From Symbiodinium natans (Eukaryota; Sar; Dinophyceae; Suessiales; Symbiodiniaceae): 64,000 nucleotides of DNA. The notes below the pieces were generated by a model that was given only the letters and a program-made list of their open reading frames with translations, was not told the origin of the DNA and did no database searches. Position 1 is the stretch's first letter. Each line of letters opens with the position of its first letter. Below are positions 13,185 through 24,841 of this stretch, piece after piece. Made by a program: the position numbers and the translations under genes. The DNA lies in assembly GCA_905221605.1 (NCBI GenBank), contig CAJNDS010000717.1, positions 5,001 through 69,000 on the forward strand, given 5' to 3'.

Positions 13185-13605
13185 CACCATCATGGACCAC
13201 CGCCACGGACCACCACCACGGGACCACCACCACGCACACCGCCACGGGACCACCACCACGGGACCACCACCACGGACCACCACTACGGGACCACCACTAC
13301 GGGACCACCGCCACGACCACCACCACGGGACCACCACCACGGGACCACCACCACGGGACCACCACCACGGGACCACCACCACGGGACCGCACCATGGGAC
13401 CGCCACCACAGGACCACCACCACGGGACCACCACCACGGGACCACCACCACGGGACCACCACGGGACCACCACCACGGACCACCACCACGGACCACCACC
13501 GCGGGACCACCACCACGGGACCACACCATGGGACCACCACGGGACCACCACCATGGGACCACCACCACGGACCACCACCTGGAACCACCACCACGGACCC
13601 TGCGC
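13185..13605. repeat. 15-bp minisatellite GACCACCACCACGGG
   Basis: About 25-28 imperfect copies of the 15-mer GACCACCACCACGGG. Because 15 is a multiple of three and the unit has no stop in any frame, frames on both strands stay open (DHHHG, TTTGP and PPPRD on plus; WWWSR, VVVPG and GGPVV types on minus). None of these shows any other coding sign. Confidence 0.9.
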
Positions 13606-13985
13606 TTGACGGATTCGGAATGCCGCGGAACGCCACGTGGAACGCCCCCGGGACCGCGGAACGCCGCGGAACGCCACGTGGCACGCTACGGCGGCGCGCG
13701 TGCTGTGTGGAGTTTCCCCTTAGCTTGACGCAATCGGAACGCCGCGGAACGCCACATGGAACGCCACGACGGCGCGCGTGCGCCTCCTGTGGAGTTCCGC
13801 CTTAGCTTGACGGATTCGGAACGCCGCGGAACGCCACGTGGAACGCCACGGCGCGCGTCCTGTGGAGTTCCCCCTTAGCTTGACGGAGGGCACACGTGTC
13901 CTCTGCAGTTCCCCCTTAACAGCCGCGTTACGCCACTCACGAACGCTTCGCGGACGCTTGCGGACGCTTTGCGGACTCTTTGCGG
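13605..13985. repeat. Tandem repeat with CGCGGAACGCCACGTGGAACG core
   Basis: Three to four imperfect copies, with spacing varying between about 80 and 120 bp. The recurring order is TTGACG(G/C)A(T/A)TCGGAA, CGCCGCGGAACGCCACGTGG, then GGCGCGCGTG and GGAGTTCCCCCTTAGC. The last copy is truncated and followed by short GCGGACGCTT(T/G) repeats at 13945-13990. Confidence 0.75.
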
Positions 13986-13989
13986 ACAC

Positions 13990-16150
13990 AACGCAACGAT
14001 GTTTGGTAACCTCCCAACCCCCGGACCCCCAACTTTAAAACGGGAACCCTTGTGCGGAGCATTCGGGAAAAAACCGGACTTGGACCTGCGGACAGAAGCG
14101 TCAAGCTGGGCTCACGCTTTGGAGCGTGCTGTCTACGAAGCAGCTTGCGCAGGGCAGCCTAGCACCATGCGCTTTTTCAATGGATGTGGTGCCCCGACCC
14201 TCGTTAGCTTCCATCCTGATAAGCCCTCTAGATTGCAGCGGAGGCTTGTTTGCCAGTGTGTTGTCGAGTTTTCGGCTCACGCATGTGCTCGTGGGCAATG
14301 GCCCGCCACAAGTTGGCAAGGAATCCACGGCAAGCAAATCCAAGGAACAGCCACCCCTGCAGCCTCCCGAGGATCCTTGGGCCGAGCATCGGGCCCAGCA
14401 TGGTTTGCCGATGCATGCCGATGCCAACTCAGCCTGCACAACCATCGTCAGCATCAGGTGTAAATTCACAGCTGTAGGCTCACGGGACGAAGTGCCTCTC
14501 CTGGCTCAGTCCGATTTTGGCGATGGTGCAACGCTTGTCGGTGGGAGCTTCTGATATCTTCTGATGCCAACGCGACAAGACCCGGCTGAGGTAAGCTTTG
14601 GGGATCCACAGAACGGACGAGAACTCGAGAGGTCATTTTGCTGACACAACTAGTCCCACTCCTCTTTTTGTTGCAAATGCAAATCCTCGTCATCTCCTTC
14701 AAAGGAATTGTTGGAGTTTCACGGTCCGACAACTCCGCTACTAGTATCAGCTTAAGGCCTCAATAAGGCAGAACATGCCATCACAGGTGCACTTCTTTTG
14801 ACACTCAACACCATGTGGCACGCAGACGCGTTTGCGAGCTTCTGTGACCGAGGCTTGCACTTATGCAGTAACGCGAGGGAAAAATTTAAGGGCATGGCCC
14901 TCCTGCGAACGGATGTGCAGAATATGCAAGGAAAAGAAGAAACAAGATGAAACAAGAGGCCAGGCCTTTGAAATCCAAAGCGCGCGGCTCAAGAGGCCAA
15001 GGCCGCGGAAAGAAGGACTCCCAATGTCTACATCGGCAGCCGGGCGCTGCATCTGCATGTACTCTGCATGTCCCATACGTCCCTGGACTGGGCTTGGTGA
15101 CTGCTGAGATGCAGGCGCAAAAAAACTCATCAGTCTCCCTGAGTTTCCCTTCCACATTCCTGTACAGGTCTGTCGACATTCGTCGTGAAGAGCGAGCAGG
15201 CATGGCGGCATGACCAAACAGCAGATTCCTCCTGCGCTGCGCAAGAATAAGAAAGCAAGCTACCCACATGGTGGGGCACCGTTCCTTCATTCTTGCCATG
15301 CCTCTGGCCATGCTCATGCTCATGGTGCCGAGAAGCTATAGCAGCTAATGGTGCAACGAACATGCTTCACCCACAGGTCCGGAAGCTTGCTGCATCCAAA
15401 AGTGTTCTTGCTTCAGCTTGGATATTTGCATACCTCCTGGCAAACCTGAGATGCTGCAAATTGCAACCACTAGCAGACTTTTGCAAACCAAGGTCATCAG
15501 TGTTTCTCCTTCGCCTGCACGTCCTTCTGTTAGTCCACTGTGACGTTCGCTTAGCATGAAGCTGGTAATCATCCAGAGCACAAGTACGAGCACATGAGCA
15601 CCCCCCACCTGGTGGCCCAAAAGCACTTTATTTCAACCAGGTAAATGCGTCATGCGGCGCCTGCCTCTTGAGTTGTTGACCCCATGAACTGCGATTCTAC
15701 AAAAGTGCCGTGGCGCTGTCGGCCTTGCAAGATATAGTGGACGCTACAAAAACAACCGGCTGCACCTCTGCCGCGCCCTCCGGGCGGCCCATGCCGGGCC
15801 GAGACAGCAGCATGTGGTCAGCATAATGTGTGTTTCTTTACGATCAGCAGGATGGGCCGCTCATCCCTGCAGCTTTGTTGTGCGTTGTTCTGCGTGAGAT
15901 AAACATGATGGAACATGACTACACGGCTGGAAACTTCCAGAAGAAATTCGGACTCGCATGATGGTTTTGTTCATGCCTGTCAATCTGGAACACGGCTGAT
16001 CACGGCCGCAATGCGTTTGTGCAAAGAAGCAGCGAACATGCATGAACAAGCCCAGAAGACTTGCTGATTGCTATGACCGATTTTGTTACGCGAGTACCGA
16101 TTCCAGTTGAGCGTTTGGCTGAGGTTCTAGGGCAGTTGCAGCTCAAACAA
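13990..16150. other. No recognisable gene
   Basis: Several frames of 80-165 codons overlap on both strands, without motifs or a consistent coding pattern. I see no domain. It lies downstream of the KH-domain gene (minus strand), so the right-hand end may include that gene's 3' untranslated region. Confidence 0.4.
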
Positions 16151-16151
16151 C

Positions 16152-17162
16152 CTAATATTGTGAAAGGAGGCGCGACACGACCATACAGTGGGCACGATTT
16201 ACGCCACCAACCTGGCCGGTGAGCGTCACCACACACGTCTCTGCCCCGGGCACTGGCGGGTCAATGACCACCTTGACGCCAGTATTCCTGCCAATTTCCT
16301 TGGAGAAAATGCCGCCTTTACCTAATACACGGCTCACCGACTCAGCAGGGATGGCAAACTGGATGGTGGAGACACTGGACAGCACCGATGGGTCTTGCTC
16401 GGCCTGCAGAAGACTGTGCATCTCCCCAAAGTGTCCACTGGGCCCATAACCGCCATGACCCTTGCCTGGGGTCGCCATGGGGGCTGCAAATGTGCCTGTG
16501 GCCACCACGCTTTTGCCGCCTTTGCCTTTGGGACCTGAGCCTTTGCTCCAGGTTCCAAAGTCGTCGCCGCCGCCATCGATGCCATAGCTGCCATAGTCGT
16601 TGTTGGCTACTTGCTGTGAATCCCCAGCCCCCTCCACGAACTCGGCGAGTCTGAGCACCAGCTGCTGAACCATGTCACCTTGCCCGGTGACCTTCAGAAC
16701 CTGCTCACCATTGTATGGGACCTTTTCTGCCTCCAGGTGGCACCCGTACTCCTGGCGCAGCTGCGCGATGGTTGTGCCCTTGGCGCCAATGATCTTGGAC
16801 ACTGTGTTGGGCGTCAGCAGAAGCTGAACGCTCAGCTGCACACTGAGATCGCTGAGATCACCTTCACCTGGCAACTGGGCCGCCTGAGAGCCCGCCTGAG
16901 CCTCCTCCATTAGCTTCTCTATCACAAACGTCACGCCCTGATCCACACTCGCCCGTGGACCTCCAAGAACAACGACTTGCAGACCTCTGAACTTGTTTTC
17001 CCAAATATGCAAAGTTACGCCGCTCTGGGCTCTGAGTGCCTTGACCCCAGCACCACCTGTGCCAATGATCTTGCTTGCCGTCCTCGTGCTGACCAAAATC
17101 TTCACAACCAAATCTCCTGGCTGAAACTCCAAACGCTGCCGCTTTGGTCGAGGGCCAAACAT
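16152..17162 (-). CDS. Three-KH-domain RNA-binding protein (PCBP/hnRNP K-like)
   Basis: Intact, intronless 336-codon gene. Three type-I KH domains are clear from their GXXG loops: KH1 at residues ~16-86 (GTGG at 34-37), KH2 at ~106-176 (GAKG at 126-129) and KH3 at ~264-335 (GKGG at 281-284). A glycine-rich linker (~185-250) separates KH2 and KH3, the spacing typical of poly(C)-binding/hnRNP K-type proteins. A basic PRPKRQR stretch at residues 4-10 could be a nuclear localisation signal. Such proteins bind C-rich single-stranded RNA and act in splicing, mRNA stability or translation; the target here is unknown. The ATG at 17162 precedes the first domain by ~15 residues, so a longer N-terminus is not needed. 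No intron is required, unlike the cyclase and p25 genes nearby. Confidence 0.92.
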   Translation of the reverse strand: MFGPRPKRQRLEFQPGDLVVKILVSTRTASKIIGTGGAGVKALRAQSGVTLHIWENKFRGLQVVVLGGPRASVDQGVTFVIEKLMEEAQAGSQAAQLPGEGDLSDLSVQLSVQLLLTPNTVSKIIGAKGTTIAQLRQEYGCHLEAEKVPYNGEQVLKVTGQGDMVQQLVLRLAEFVEGAGDSQQVANNDYGSYGIDGGGDDFGTWSKGSGPKGKGGKSVVATGTFAAPMATPGKGHGGYGPSGHFGEMHSLLQAEQDPSVLSSVSTIQFAIPAESVSRVLGKGGIFSKEIGRNTGVKVVIDPPVPGAETCVVTLTGQVGGVNRAHCMVVSRLLSQY

Positions 17163-17164
17163 CT

Positions 17165-17640
17165 GAGTGCACTTCTCACGTGAAACCTCTAAGCGCTACG
17201 TAACGAGAGAGATATATGAAAAAGTACGAAATGGGATGAAAGCAATATTGGAAGACTTGCATGTGGCGTGGGGATGCCATGATTCGGCAGCATTTCATGT
17301 GCACCAGTCCGACTACAATCGAATACTTTGAGAAGTGGAAAACGCGGCAAGAACAAATTCGGTTCATTTGCCCCCATGAGCGGCAGAGCCAGCTTGCCAA
17401 AAATCGTCTGTAGCAAGTTGGTGACGATGCACATGCCATGAACCTGAAAAGAGCATATGGGAGGTTGTCAAAATTATAATCCTTTTGGGGTACCCTATAT
17501 GTTAGGTGCCGTTAAAAAAGGAACCCAAAAAGGGACCCCAAACCCTAAACCCTAAACCCATATAAACTACAGGGTTATAAGGGCCTTGTATACTTGTTTA
17601 CAATCAGCAAAAAAAAGTTAAGCGATATTTTTCGTTCGAG
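17165..17640. other. Intergenic; short telomere-like tract
   Basis: Upstream flank of the KH gene. At 17536-17560 two to three CCCTAAA heptamers follow AAAAAGGGACCCCAAA. No gene seen. Confidence 0.5.
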
Positions 17641-17837
17641 GCCTGTTTCGCCACATCCAGACAGGTCTCAGTGGCCCATCACAGCACGCGGCTCGCGAAG
17701 GGAAAGTCGTCACTGAGGGGTGGGATGTCTTCGTCGACGTTGCCTTGGCGGGCAAGCACGGCCTGTGCCCAGCATCGGGCAAAATGCCATATAGGGCTCC
17801 AGCGGCCACCGACGAAACGGTCAGGCATGTCGAAACG

Positions 17838-18005
17838 CACAAACGATGACCCTGTGCATGTGCCCGGCGTGTCGTGATCGCACGAACGACACCCTCTGCG
17901 TCCTTGGGCGTTGTCGAAACACAAAAACGATGACCCTCTGCATGTGCACGGCGTGTCGTGATCGCACGAACGACAACCCTCTGCGTGTTATGGCGTTGTC
18001 GCTCG
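17838..18005. repeat. ~85-bp tandem repeat, two copies, dispersed family
   Basis: AACGATGACCCT(G/C)TGCATG begins copies at about 17842 and 17926. Each continues with GGCGTGTCGTGATCGCACG and a core CGAACGACA(A)CCCTCTGCGT. The core CGAACGACACCCTCT and its variant with one extra A both recur, inverted, at 25.92-26.06 kb. Confidence 0.7.
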
Positions 18006-18054
18006 CGCTCTGCGCGTCTGCGCGTGCGATGCGTACGGTGCCCCCAACCGCCAT

Positions 18055-18145
18055 TGCTTCCTCTGCCGCAGGCCACGACGACCGCTTTAGGTGGCTTGGG
18101 CCTGCCGTCGGCGACGCGCTCAGCACCGGCAGCTTACTGGGAACC
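18055..18145 (+). mobile_element. LINE fragment, plus strand
   Basis: One plus-strand frame reads LGGLGLPSATRSAPAAYW, which resembles the post-RT segment of the same GC-rich LINE family as its neighbours (GGLGLRSA...AAYW as I recall it). It is only ~30 codons and no frame continues. It lies beside the 3' end of the minus-strand LINE. Confidence 0.5.
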
Positions 18146-18249
18146 GGGGCAGACGCCTTGTGTTTTTTTTCGCGCCTTTTTACGACAACGCAGGAAGTCA
18201 AACATCCGTCGGCGTCAGTCTGCTGGCGGCCTACGGCTCGTCACCCATC

Positions 18250-21200
18250 ACTCCGCGAGTCGGCCAGGACCTCATGTAGCTCCGGCAGGGCCCTCGCCGA
18301 GCTCAGCGGCAGGCGGCAACTCGAGGAGCGAGTTAGGCGCGCTGGGATGCGACTGCCAGGAGCCCAGACCGGCACGGGGCCTCAACTGTGCTGGGACTGT
18401 GGAGGCCCGGTGTCGCGCGAGGAGGCGCAGGAGTTGCACAGCTTCGGTGCCGAACCTGCCGCCGACCTCCAGGCCGACAACAACCAGGCGGCAGCGCCGC
18501 GCGCACTCGAGCTCTGGATATGTCTGGTGCCGCTTGCGCCGGGCGGCGGCAGAGACGGCGGCCCCTGGCTGGACGTCTGCGCGGGCGGCGCAACAGAAGA
18601 ACCCGGAACTGCGCGCTGCGGATGGAGAGCTCGTCGCGCGTGGGAAGGACATTCAAGGCACGGGCGGCAAAGGGCCCGGCCTGCGATAGCAGCAGCGCTC
18701 GAGACGCAGGTGTACGGTCAGGAAGGTGCGTCTCGCAGGCGCGCGAGTCGCAGGCACAGGCAGGAAATCGCTGCCATCCTTTGAAGGGCTGGGAGGTGTT
18801 TCCGCCGCCTTGGGGAAGAGGGTGCCGGTGCAAATGGCTGCCCAGTCCGGGGTCTTACAGCCGAGGGTCCGGCAGTCGGGCAGACGCAGCAAGGGCCCGG
18901 GTATGGATGACGGGCAAGGTGTCGCACCACGAGGCCCAATGTGCGGCGAAGTGGTCGAAGGTGGCAGAGCGGAGGCCAAGACCCCGAACCGCTGCGCGAG
19001 CTGCGCAGTGCGCAGGCTGTGAGGTGGCAGGGGGGCGTCCCCGTGCTCAAGAAGAATTGCCAGCAGCGGGCGACTGCTGCATCATGCGCTTCCGCATACG
19101 CGGCTGTGAGGTGGGGGGGCAAGATGCGCAGCAGGTAGTTAGCGCGCGGTGCGGCGCAGGACTGGAGCAAAAGCTAGGCTGCCTGATCTGCCTGCAAGTC
19201 ATCGAGGCTGGGAAGGTGCTGGAGGAGCCGGTCGTGGTCCTCGCGTTTCTGCGCGAGGTGCCACACGAGAAAGGCGTCGTGCCCGAGGGGGGAACCGAGC
19301 ACGGTAAGCTCTTGGCGTTCCAGCGCAGGAGAGATTGGTCTCCAACCCAAACGGGCGCCGCGTCGTCGCCGCTGAGGTCTGCGATGCCGGCGGGCTCCTC
19401 ACCAGCGGAGTTCCAGATACGCGTTTTTGCCCTGGAGTCGGATCCGCGCATGGTGCCACAGGGCGGCTGCAAGGGCGTCGTACAGCGTGCGGACGCGCTC
19501 GGGCGCCGCAACTATGTAGACGTCATCAAGGAACGCGAAGATGGCCTCGGCCGTCGAGGAGCTGGCTCTGAAGGTCGGCGAGCGCAGGATGCTGTGCCGA
19601 GGAATGGAACGCAGGCATCAACGGATCGTCCTGCTGCCGCCCTCGGCTTGAGAAACGTCGTGCGCGCAGCCATCATCATCGTACTGGCATAGAATTGCCG
19701 CGCTGCAACTCCGGCCTGCTGCAAGTGAGGAGGGAACTGCTGCGCGAGCACGCGGCCGACGAGACGCCTGCACGGACCCGGCCGTTCGGTTTGGAAGTGC
19801 AACGAGCCGCGCAACACGGATGCCGTCGAGCACAGCTGGGGGGACTTCCGCATTGGCTAGCCGGAGGGCGGCGCCATGCAGCAAGCGGGCGTCTTTTCAT
19901 CATCAAGGAGAACGCGGATGTGTTCCGCGGTGGCACCGGATGGGCCGGCCGCAGAGCCCCGACGAGCACGCCGATCACGACGCAGATTGTCGAGGAAAGC
20001 TTCCTGGGGGAGGGGGCATGCTTGATCAGGCGCGTGCCGGAGCGCGGCTGGCGGCACGGGTGCGTAAGGTTCCTGCGGTCGCCGCTGCGGGTCGCGAAGC
20101 TCAGCGAAAGTGTCAGGACCTCCTGTGGCGAGCGGTTCTGCTGTCAAGGCGCGTGCGGCGGCGGACTGTTCGCCCAGGTGGGAAAGGGCTGTGGCGCGGC
20201 GCGCCCGCGCGGCCTCGCCAGGCCTCCTGCAGCAGGTCGGCCCGCCGACCAGCTCGGAAGAGGTCGCAGTGCCTTTCCAACTTTGCAATAGGAACTCGGG
20301 TTTCGCCCGGCGAGCGGTGGAGCAGCATCCGGGGTGCGAGGCAGACAAGCTCCCGGCCGCGCACCTCATCATCAGGGCAGGCGGATGCACAGTGAGCCGG
20401 AGCCCCGTGCGCAAAGCAGTGCGTAAGCTCCCGCGGACGCGCGCGGGTGCAGTCCGCAGCGTGAGGACGCGATGACGGCAAGTGGGCTGCAGGTCAACCG
20501 CATTAAAGGTTGCGAGACCAAGCCCCGGACCGGCTTCGGCAGCTGCGGTGGCTTGCGCACGACGTGAGCCGCTCGAGGCCGCAGGATGGCTTGACGCGGT
20601 CGCAGGGCGGCCAGGGTCAACGTCAGGATCGGGCGGAGCAGCGGAAGTATGGCGTCCGCGCCGCGCCCGCGCCTGCCCCGTCCAGTGCCTCGGCCGGCCC
20701 GACAGCGCGCGCTCGCTGCGCAACGGCCGCAAGAAGCTCGTCGTCGCTAGCGGCCGTCGGGGCCCGCAGGTGGTTCGGGACATCCCCACCGTGGGTGTGG
20801 GAGTCGTGGCTTTCCGAGCGCTCTGCGGGTGGAGGGTGTGGAGGCGCGGCATGCGGGGGGCTCAGGTGGGGGTGCCCGACGGAAAGCGTCAGAGGCGCGG
20901 TCAAGGCGTGCGGCGAAAGCGCGGCCGCCGAAGAGCTCGGCCTCGGCCGGGATAGAAAAACACTCCAAACCAACTTCTTGCGCGCAGCCTGGGCAAAGCC
21001 AGCCGGGGCGCCACACAGCTATGCCTGCGCCGTGCCGGATGGGGACGTGCGCCCACTGCATCTCGCGGTCCGGGAGGTGCACGAAGTCGACACCGGCCGT
21101 GCCGCCAACTGCGGCGACCCGGTGGCAACACAGAAGGGACACACCCGGCGGCGGTCGGGGTTCAGGTGCATCGTTGGAGGTGAACGTGCGGAGCGCGTAG

Positions 21201-21600
21201 TCAGGGACAGCCTATACAGCCTCGCGCACCGTAGGCTCGCCGGCAATGCGCTCAGAGATGTGCACGCCATGGCGTAGGCAAAGCATGGCAAAGCGTGCGC
21301 AACGTGGTGTCGTCCGTCACTGACCAACTTGTGACAGTGCAGTCGGGGCAGCGGCTATGGTGGCACAGTGGACACAAAAGGTCGTCGGATCCTGCGCCAG
21401 GCAGCCCAGATGCATATAGATGCACGCGGTGCCGGCGGCAGGTGGGGAACAGGACGGGAAGCTGGTCCGCCGGAGCTGCCGACTGCAGGCGCTCCAAACA
21501 AACGCAGCTGCATTCATCGTCATCGCTAGCCGGGTTGGGTGGCGTCCGGTCCCCGTCTTCGAGCGGGTGTTCTCGTGACAAAGCCGAACCGACCGAGAGC
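18250..21600 (-). mobile_element. Near-full-length but frameshifted non-LTR retrotransposon (LINE)
   Basis: A GC-rich LINE reading right to left, decayed by frameshifts. The N-terminal part (21252-21581) has a RING-like Cys/His cluster (CSCVCL...CRRH...CPLCHHSRCPDC). The fingers region at ~19860-19960 carries AAGPSGATAEHIRVLLDD. The frame then shifts to RLANAEVPPAVLDGIRVARL (~19860-19800) and shifts again to RLVGRVLAQQF. The catalytic block AFLDDVYIV is at 19511-19546, with both Asp present. The C-terminal part at ~18270-18790 has AQFRVLLLRR, then RRKRHQTYPELE and LVVVGLEVGGRFGTEA. At least three frame changes show it is dead. It is far richer in GC than its surroundings. The family resembles Symbiodinium-type LINEs as I recall them. 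Confidence 0.85.
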
Positions 21601-21789
21601 GGGGACTATAGACGCCTTGCCAGTCATGGGGGCCAGGGCTGCCATCTGCTGCTGTCATTGCCGCCTGCTCGTCGAGCACTGTTGCGGTCCCGATCTGGTC
21701 CCCATGCCGGCGCTTCGCTGTCCGCGATTCCAATGACGACATTGCCGCCGCAGACTATGCAGGTAGCCCTCCGCCGCAGGTTGCGGCTG

Positions 21790-22470
21790 CCGTTACAGCT
21801 TGCTGCTGGTCCGGTGCCTTGTTGGGATGTGGGGGCACATGGACGCGCTTGGCGACCACGCGCTGGCATGCCCGCGCTCCGGGTTGCTGGCTCGCCGGGC
21901 CAAGGTGGTCGAAAGGACCTGGGTCCGGGTCGCCCGGGAAGCAGTCGGACCCGAAGGACAAGTGGTGCCCCAACAATGGTTGAGACACACCTCGGCTCCA
22001 CAGGCGGCTGGACATGCTGGTTTACGGGGAGACACGCACGGGCATCGCGCTGTGCTGCGATGCTACCCTCGTGTCACCCTTGACGCGCACGCGGCAGCCG
22101 CGACCATGCGCCGCCAGCACGGATGGGGCCGCGCTCCGCGTGGCTGAATGACGCAAACAGGCGGCCTACCCCGGAGCTCACAGGCAGCGGCTCGTCGTGC
22201 TCCGGCCCGGAGGTCGGGGGTCGCTGGAATGGCGGCATGCGCGACATGGTCCGCATCCGAGCATGCCGTGCGCCGCCAACAGTCCGCCGTCAACAGTCCG
22301 CCGCGCGGCCGCATCCATCCGGCTGGGCAAGACGTTGGTGGAGCATCATTTCGGATATTTCGGTCGCGGTTCAACAGGCCGTGGGCACCACGGCCCTGGG
22401 CCGTGTCGAGCTCAGACTGCGCTGGGGCTGGAACTGGGCTGGAATAAAGGCGCGGGGGGCGAATAAAAAA
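21790..22470 (+). mobile_element. LINE C-terminal fragment, plus strand
   Basis: Reads left to right: MDALGDHALACPRSGLLARR, KVVERTWVRVAREAVGPEGQ and VVPQQWL, then with frame changes a TPELTGSGSSCSGPEVGGRW stretch and SGWARRWWSI, VAVQQAVGTTALG. This is the Cys/His plus endonuclease-like C-terminal region of the same LINE superfamily, but a different subfamily from the 18.25-21.6 kb copy. It ends with GCGAATAAAAAAAC near 22460, a possible poly(A) remnant. The two elements sit head to head. Confidence 0.8.
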
Positions 22471-22491
22471 ACAACATCCGGCATCACACAG

Positions 22492-22606
22492 GTCGCTGCA
22501 TGCGAAATACGCTGAACTGGAGGTGCCACGGCAACGATTGTCGCAACTTGAAGAGAAGCACCGGATGCAACAGGCTGAGATTGACAAGCATGACAAGCTT
22601 CGAGAG
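22492..22606 (+). CDS. Possible coiled-coil exon of an unidentified gene
   Basis: A 115-nt segment bounded by an AG|G acceptor at 22490-22491 and an AG|GA donor after 22606, the boundary style of the cyclase and p25 genes. Its open frame reads SLHAKYAELEVPRQRLSQLE followed by EKHRMQQAEIDKHDKLRE, a charged heptad-like coiled coil. It lies between two inverted LINE remnants, which would then sit in the introns of this gene. I found no partner exon, so the call is tentative. It could also be chance sequence at a LINE 3' junction. Confidence 0.4.
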
Positions 22607-22756
22607 GAGTGTGTAATTTGGACGTGCGTGCTAGTTCGAAACATTTGCTGCCGTCAATTGCCGTGGAAATTGCACAGAATAAAAGACAGGCATGAACACA
22701 ATTGTTGCTAGACTTGCGCCGCGGATGTTGTTTTGTCTTGTATGTTTATTTTCTGG

Positions 22757-23200
22757 CAGGAAGCGACGCTCACGACGACCAGCTTCTTGCCCATGCCAGC
22801 GAAGCGGCGCGTCGCACAGCTGGCGGAGCTCTCTGGGCACGGACTCGGAGAAGATCTCGGAGCCGCCATGCAGCAAGGCGGCTCCGTCTTGTGCGGCAGC
22901 GCAGCGCTGAGGCAAGCCTGTGCGCGTCAGTGGCGACACGAGCGTGGCGTCGCAGCAAACGGCCCGCCGAAAGGCGTCGCTCCGTAGACTACGAGGTCCA
23001 GGCGGCGCCGGTCATCGGAGTGGACGTTGGGCGCTGTTGTGTGCGCCAGCATGCGCCAACCACTGCTGAGGGACCACCTGCCCATCCGGACCGACGGCCT
23101 GAGCTATCAAACCCGTGTGAGTGCAGGCGAGGGCGTGGTCACAGGAGGAGGGCGCGAGCGGATGGCGACAGGGAAGGCAGCAGCGTGCGTTCACAAAAGT
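22757..23200 (-). mobile_element. LINE C-terminal fragment, minus strand
   Basis: Reading right to left: CDHALACTHTGLIAQAVGPD and GQVVPQQWLAHAGAH, then a VCCDATLVSPLTRTGLPQRC stretch and GAALLHGG, in at least two frames. It matches the same C-terminal module as 21790-22470 (both contain VVPQQWL after a DHALAC motif) in opposite orientation. The 3' ends of the two copies face each other with ~290 bp between them. Confidence 0.75.
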
Positions 23201-23224
23201 AAAGGGTTCGATGCGCCTGCCAGC

Positions 23225-23700
23225 ACAAACGACACCTGTGTGGTGCTGTCCTGGTGTGGTGAGTTAGTGAATGATGTCAGAATGTGTGCATGGTGTGTGG
23301 AGTAGGAGGAAATGTCGGAAAAGGGGGGAATGTCATGGTGGATGTCATGGTGTGTGGATGTGTGTGGTGAGATAGACGGTGAACGATGTCAGAGTGTGTG
23401 CATGGCGTGTGGAGTCAGAGCATGGTGTGTGGTGAGTTCGTGAAAGAATGATGGAGGGAGGAATGCTGTCATGGTGCTGTGTGGTGAGGAGCATGGTGTG
23501 CATTGAGTTCGTGAATGATGTCAGAGTGTGTGCATGGTGTGTGGAGTAGGACTGAGTAGGAGGAAGTGTGTAGAGTAGGCGGGGGAGGGAGGAGATGGAG
23601 GAGGCGGCGGAAGGAGGAGGAGGAGGAGGAGGAGGAGGCGGCGGGAGGAGGAGGAGGAGGAGGAGGCGGTGGAGGACGCGGAGGAGGAGGTGGCGGGACA
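23225..23700. repeat. GTGTGTGGAG minisatellite passing into GGA repeats
   Basis: 23225-23560 holds four to five variable copies of a unit containing GTGTGCATGGTGTGTGGAGT and GTGAATGATGTCAGA. 23575-23700 is an almost pure GGA/GGC purine run (AGGAGGAGG...GGCGGCGG). The minus-strand Ser/Pro-rich frames here are repeat by-products. Confidence 0.8.
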
Positions 23701-24840
23701 GCCCCAAAAGTAAGAACCCCACACAAACATGTGGAGAACAAACAAACATGTCTAGGCCAGACATGGCTGCATAGCAACACCAATGCATTCACGGGTAGGA
23801 AACACCCCAAGTATAGTGCCGTTCTGAAAGCAGGAAAGGGCTCTCAAAATCAAAATTGGCTCACCACCAGCATGGTAGCATTGACGCCCAGGGAACCGCA
23901 GGCGGAAGACGCGGGTGAGCCCATCCACCGCCCCGTCCCCCTACTCAGGACTCAGGACCAGCCAGGCCAACATCCCAACTAGGTAACGGTGTAGAGCTCT
24001 ACTAAACGTCCGCAGGTCCATGCATCCGCTGGCCGGTCCACGTGTCCGCGCGTCTGCGTGTCCATGCGTCCGCACGTCCACACGTCCGCACGTTCGCACT
24101 TCCGCGGATCCGAGCAATCCATTGCGTCTGCGCGTCGCTGCGTCCGTGCGCGTGTCCGCCGTATGATGCCGTGTGTACGCACGGCGTCCGCGCGGCATGC
24201 GGGCAGCTCCGCGGTGCTCCGTGGCAGTGCGTTCCGCCCCGGACGTTTGCCCTGACGCTTGCCGGAACAGCCCCTTGACAAAGGGCGGCGGCGTCCGGAA
24301 AACGTGGCAAGGCGGGCGCGGCACGGCAGAAGCGTCATCAAGACTGGCGAAGGCGTGCCGGAGCTGTCGGCTCCCTGTACCGAAAGGGTGGCGCGCCTCA
24401 TGGCCGTCGACTGGCGGTGCATCGGCGAAGGATAGGGCGGGGCTCGGCTGCTCGAGCTTGAACTTCGGGAGCCAGCCCTGACTGCAGGACGTGGAGCGCG
24501 GGGCGCCACCCAGCTCCCATGGACGGCCGCAACATTATGCAGCGGCGGCAGTGGCAGCAGGGGAGGCACAAGCGCAAGTCCAAGGCATGGCACCGGGGCC
24601 AGTGAGCTGGGCCCGTGAACGACTCGTGTGGCCTCCAGGCAGTCAAATTGCCCTAACTTGCCTGGCTCGTGGACAAAAGGGTTGAAAACTGACGCAGCGA
24701 CGCATCGACGCTTTGCAAGTCATCAGGTGCTAAGCGCGAAGTCGTCCCATGACACATTTTCCCCGCGCACCCCTTGTTGTCTTTTCTTCATCCAAATCAT
24801 ACCGGAAAATCATTGCTGAATCATGATTACATTGCATTTT
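23700..24840. other. No recognisable gene; CGTCCGCACGTCC repeats
   Basis: 24005-24165 is a short-period repeat of GTCCGCACGT/GTCCGCGCGT phrases. The rest is GC-rich unique sequence without a recognisable domain. It resembles LINE-flanking sequence in composition, but I cannot assign it. Confidence 0.45.
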
Positions 24841-24841
24841 A

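Noticed and set aside
13086-13805. Overlapping 126-230-codon frames
   Set aside because: Made by the 15-bp stop-free minisatellite; frames on both strands are equally open.
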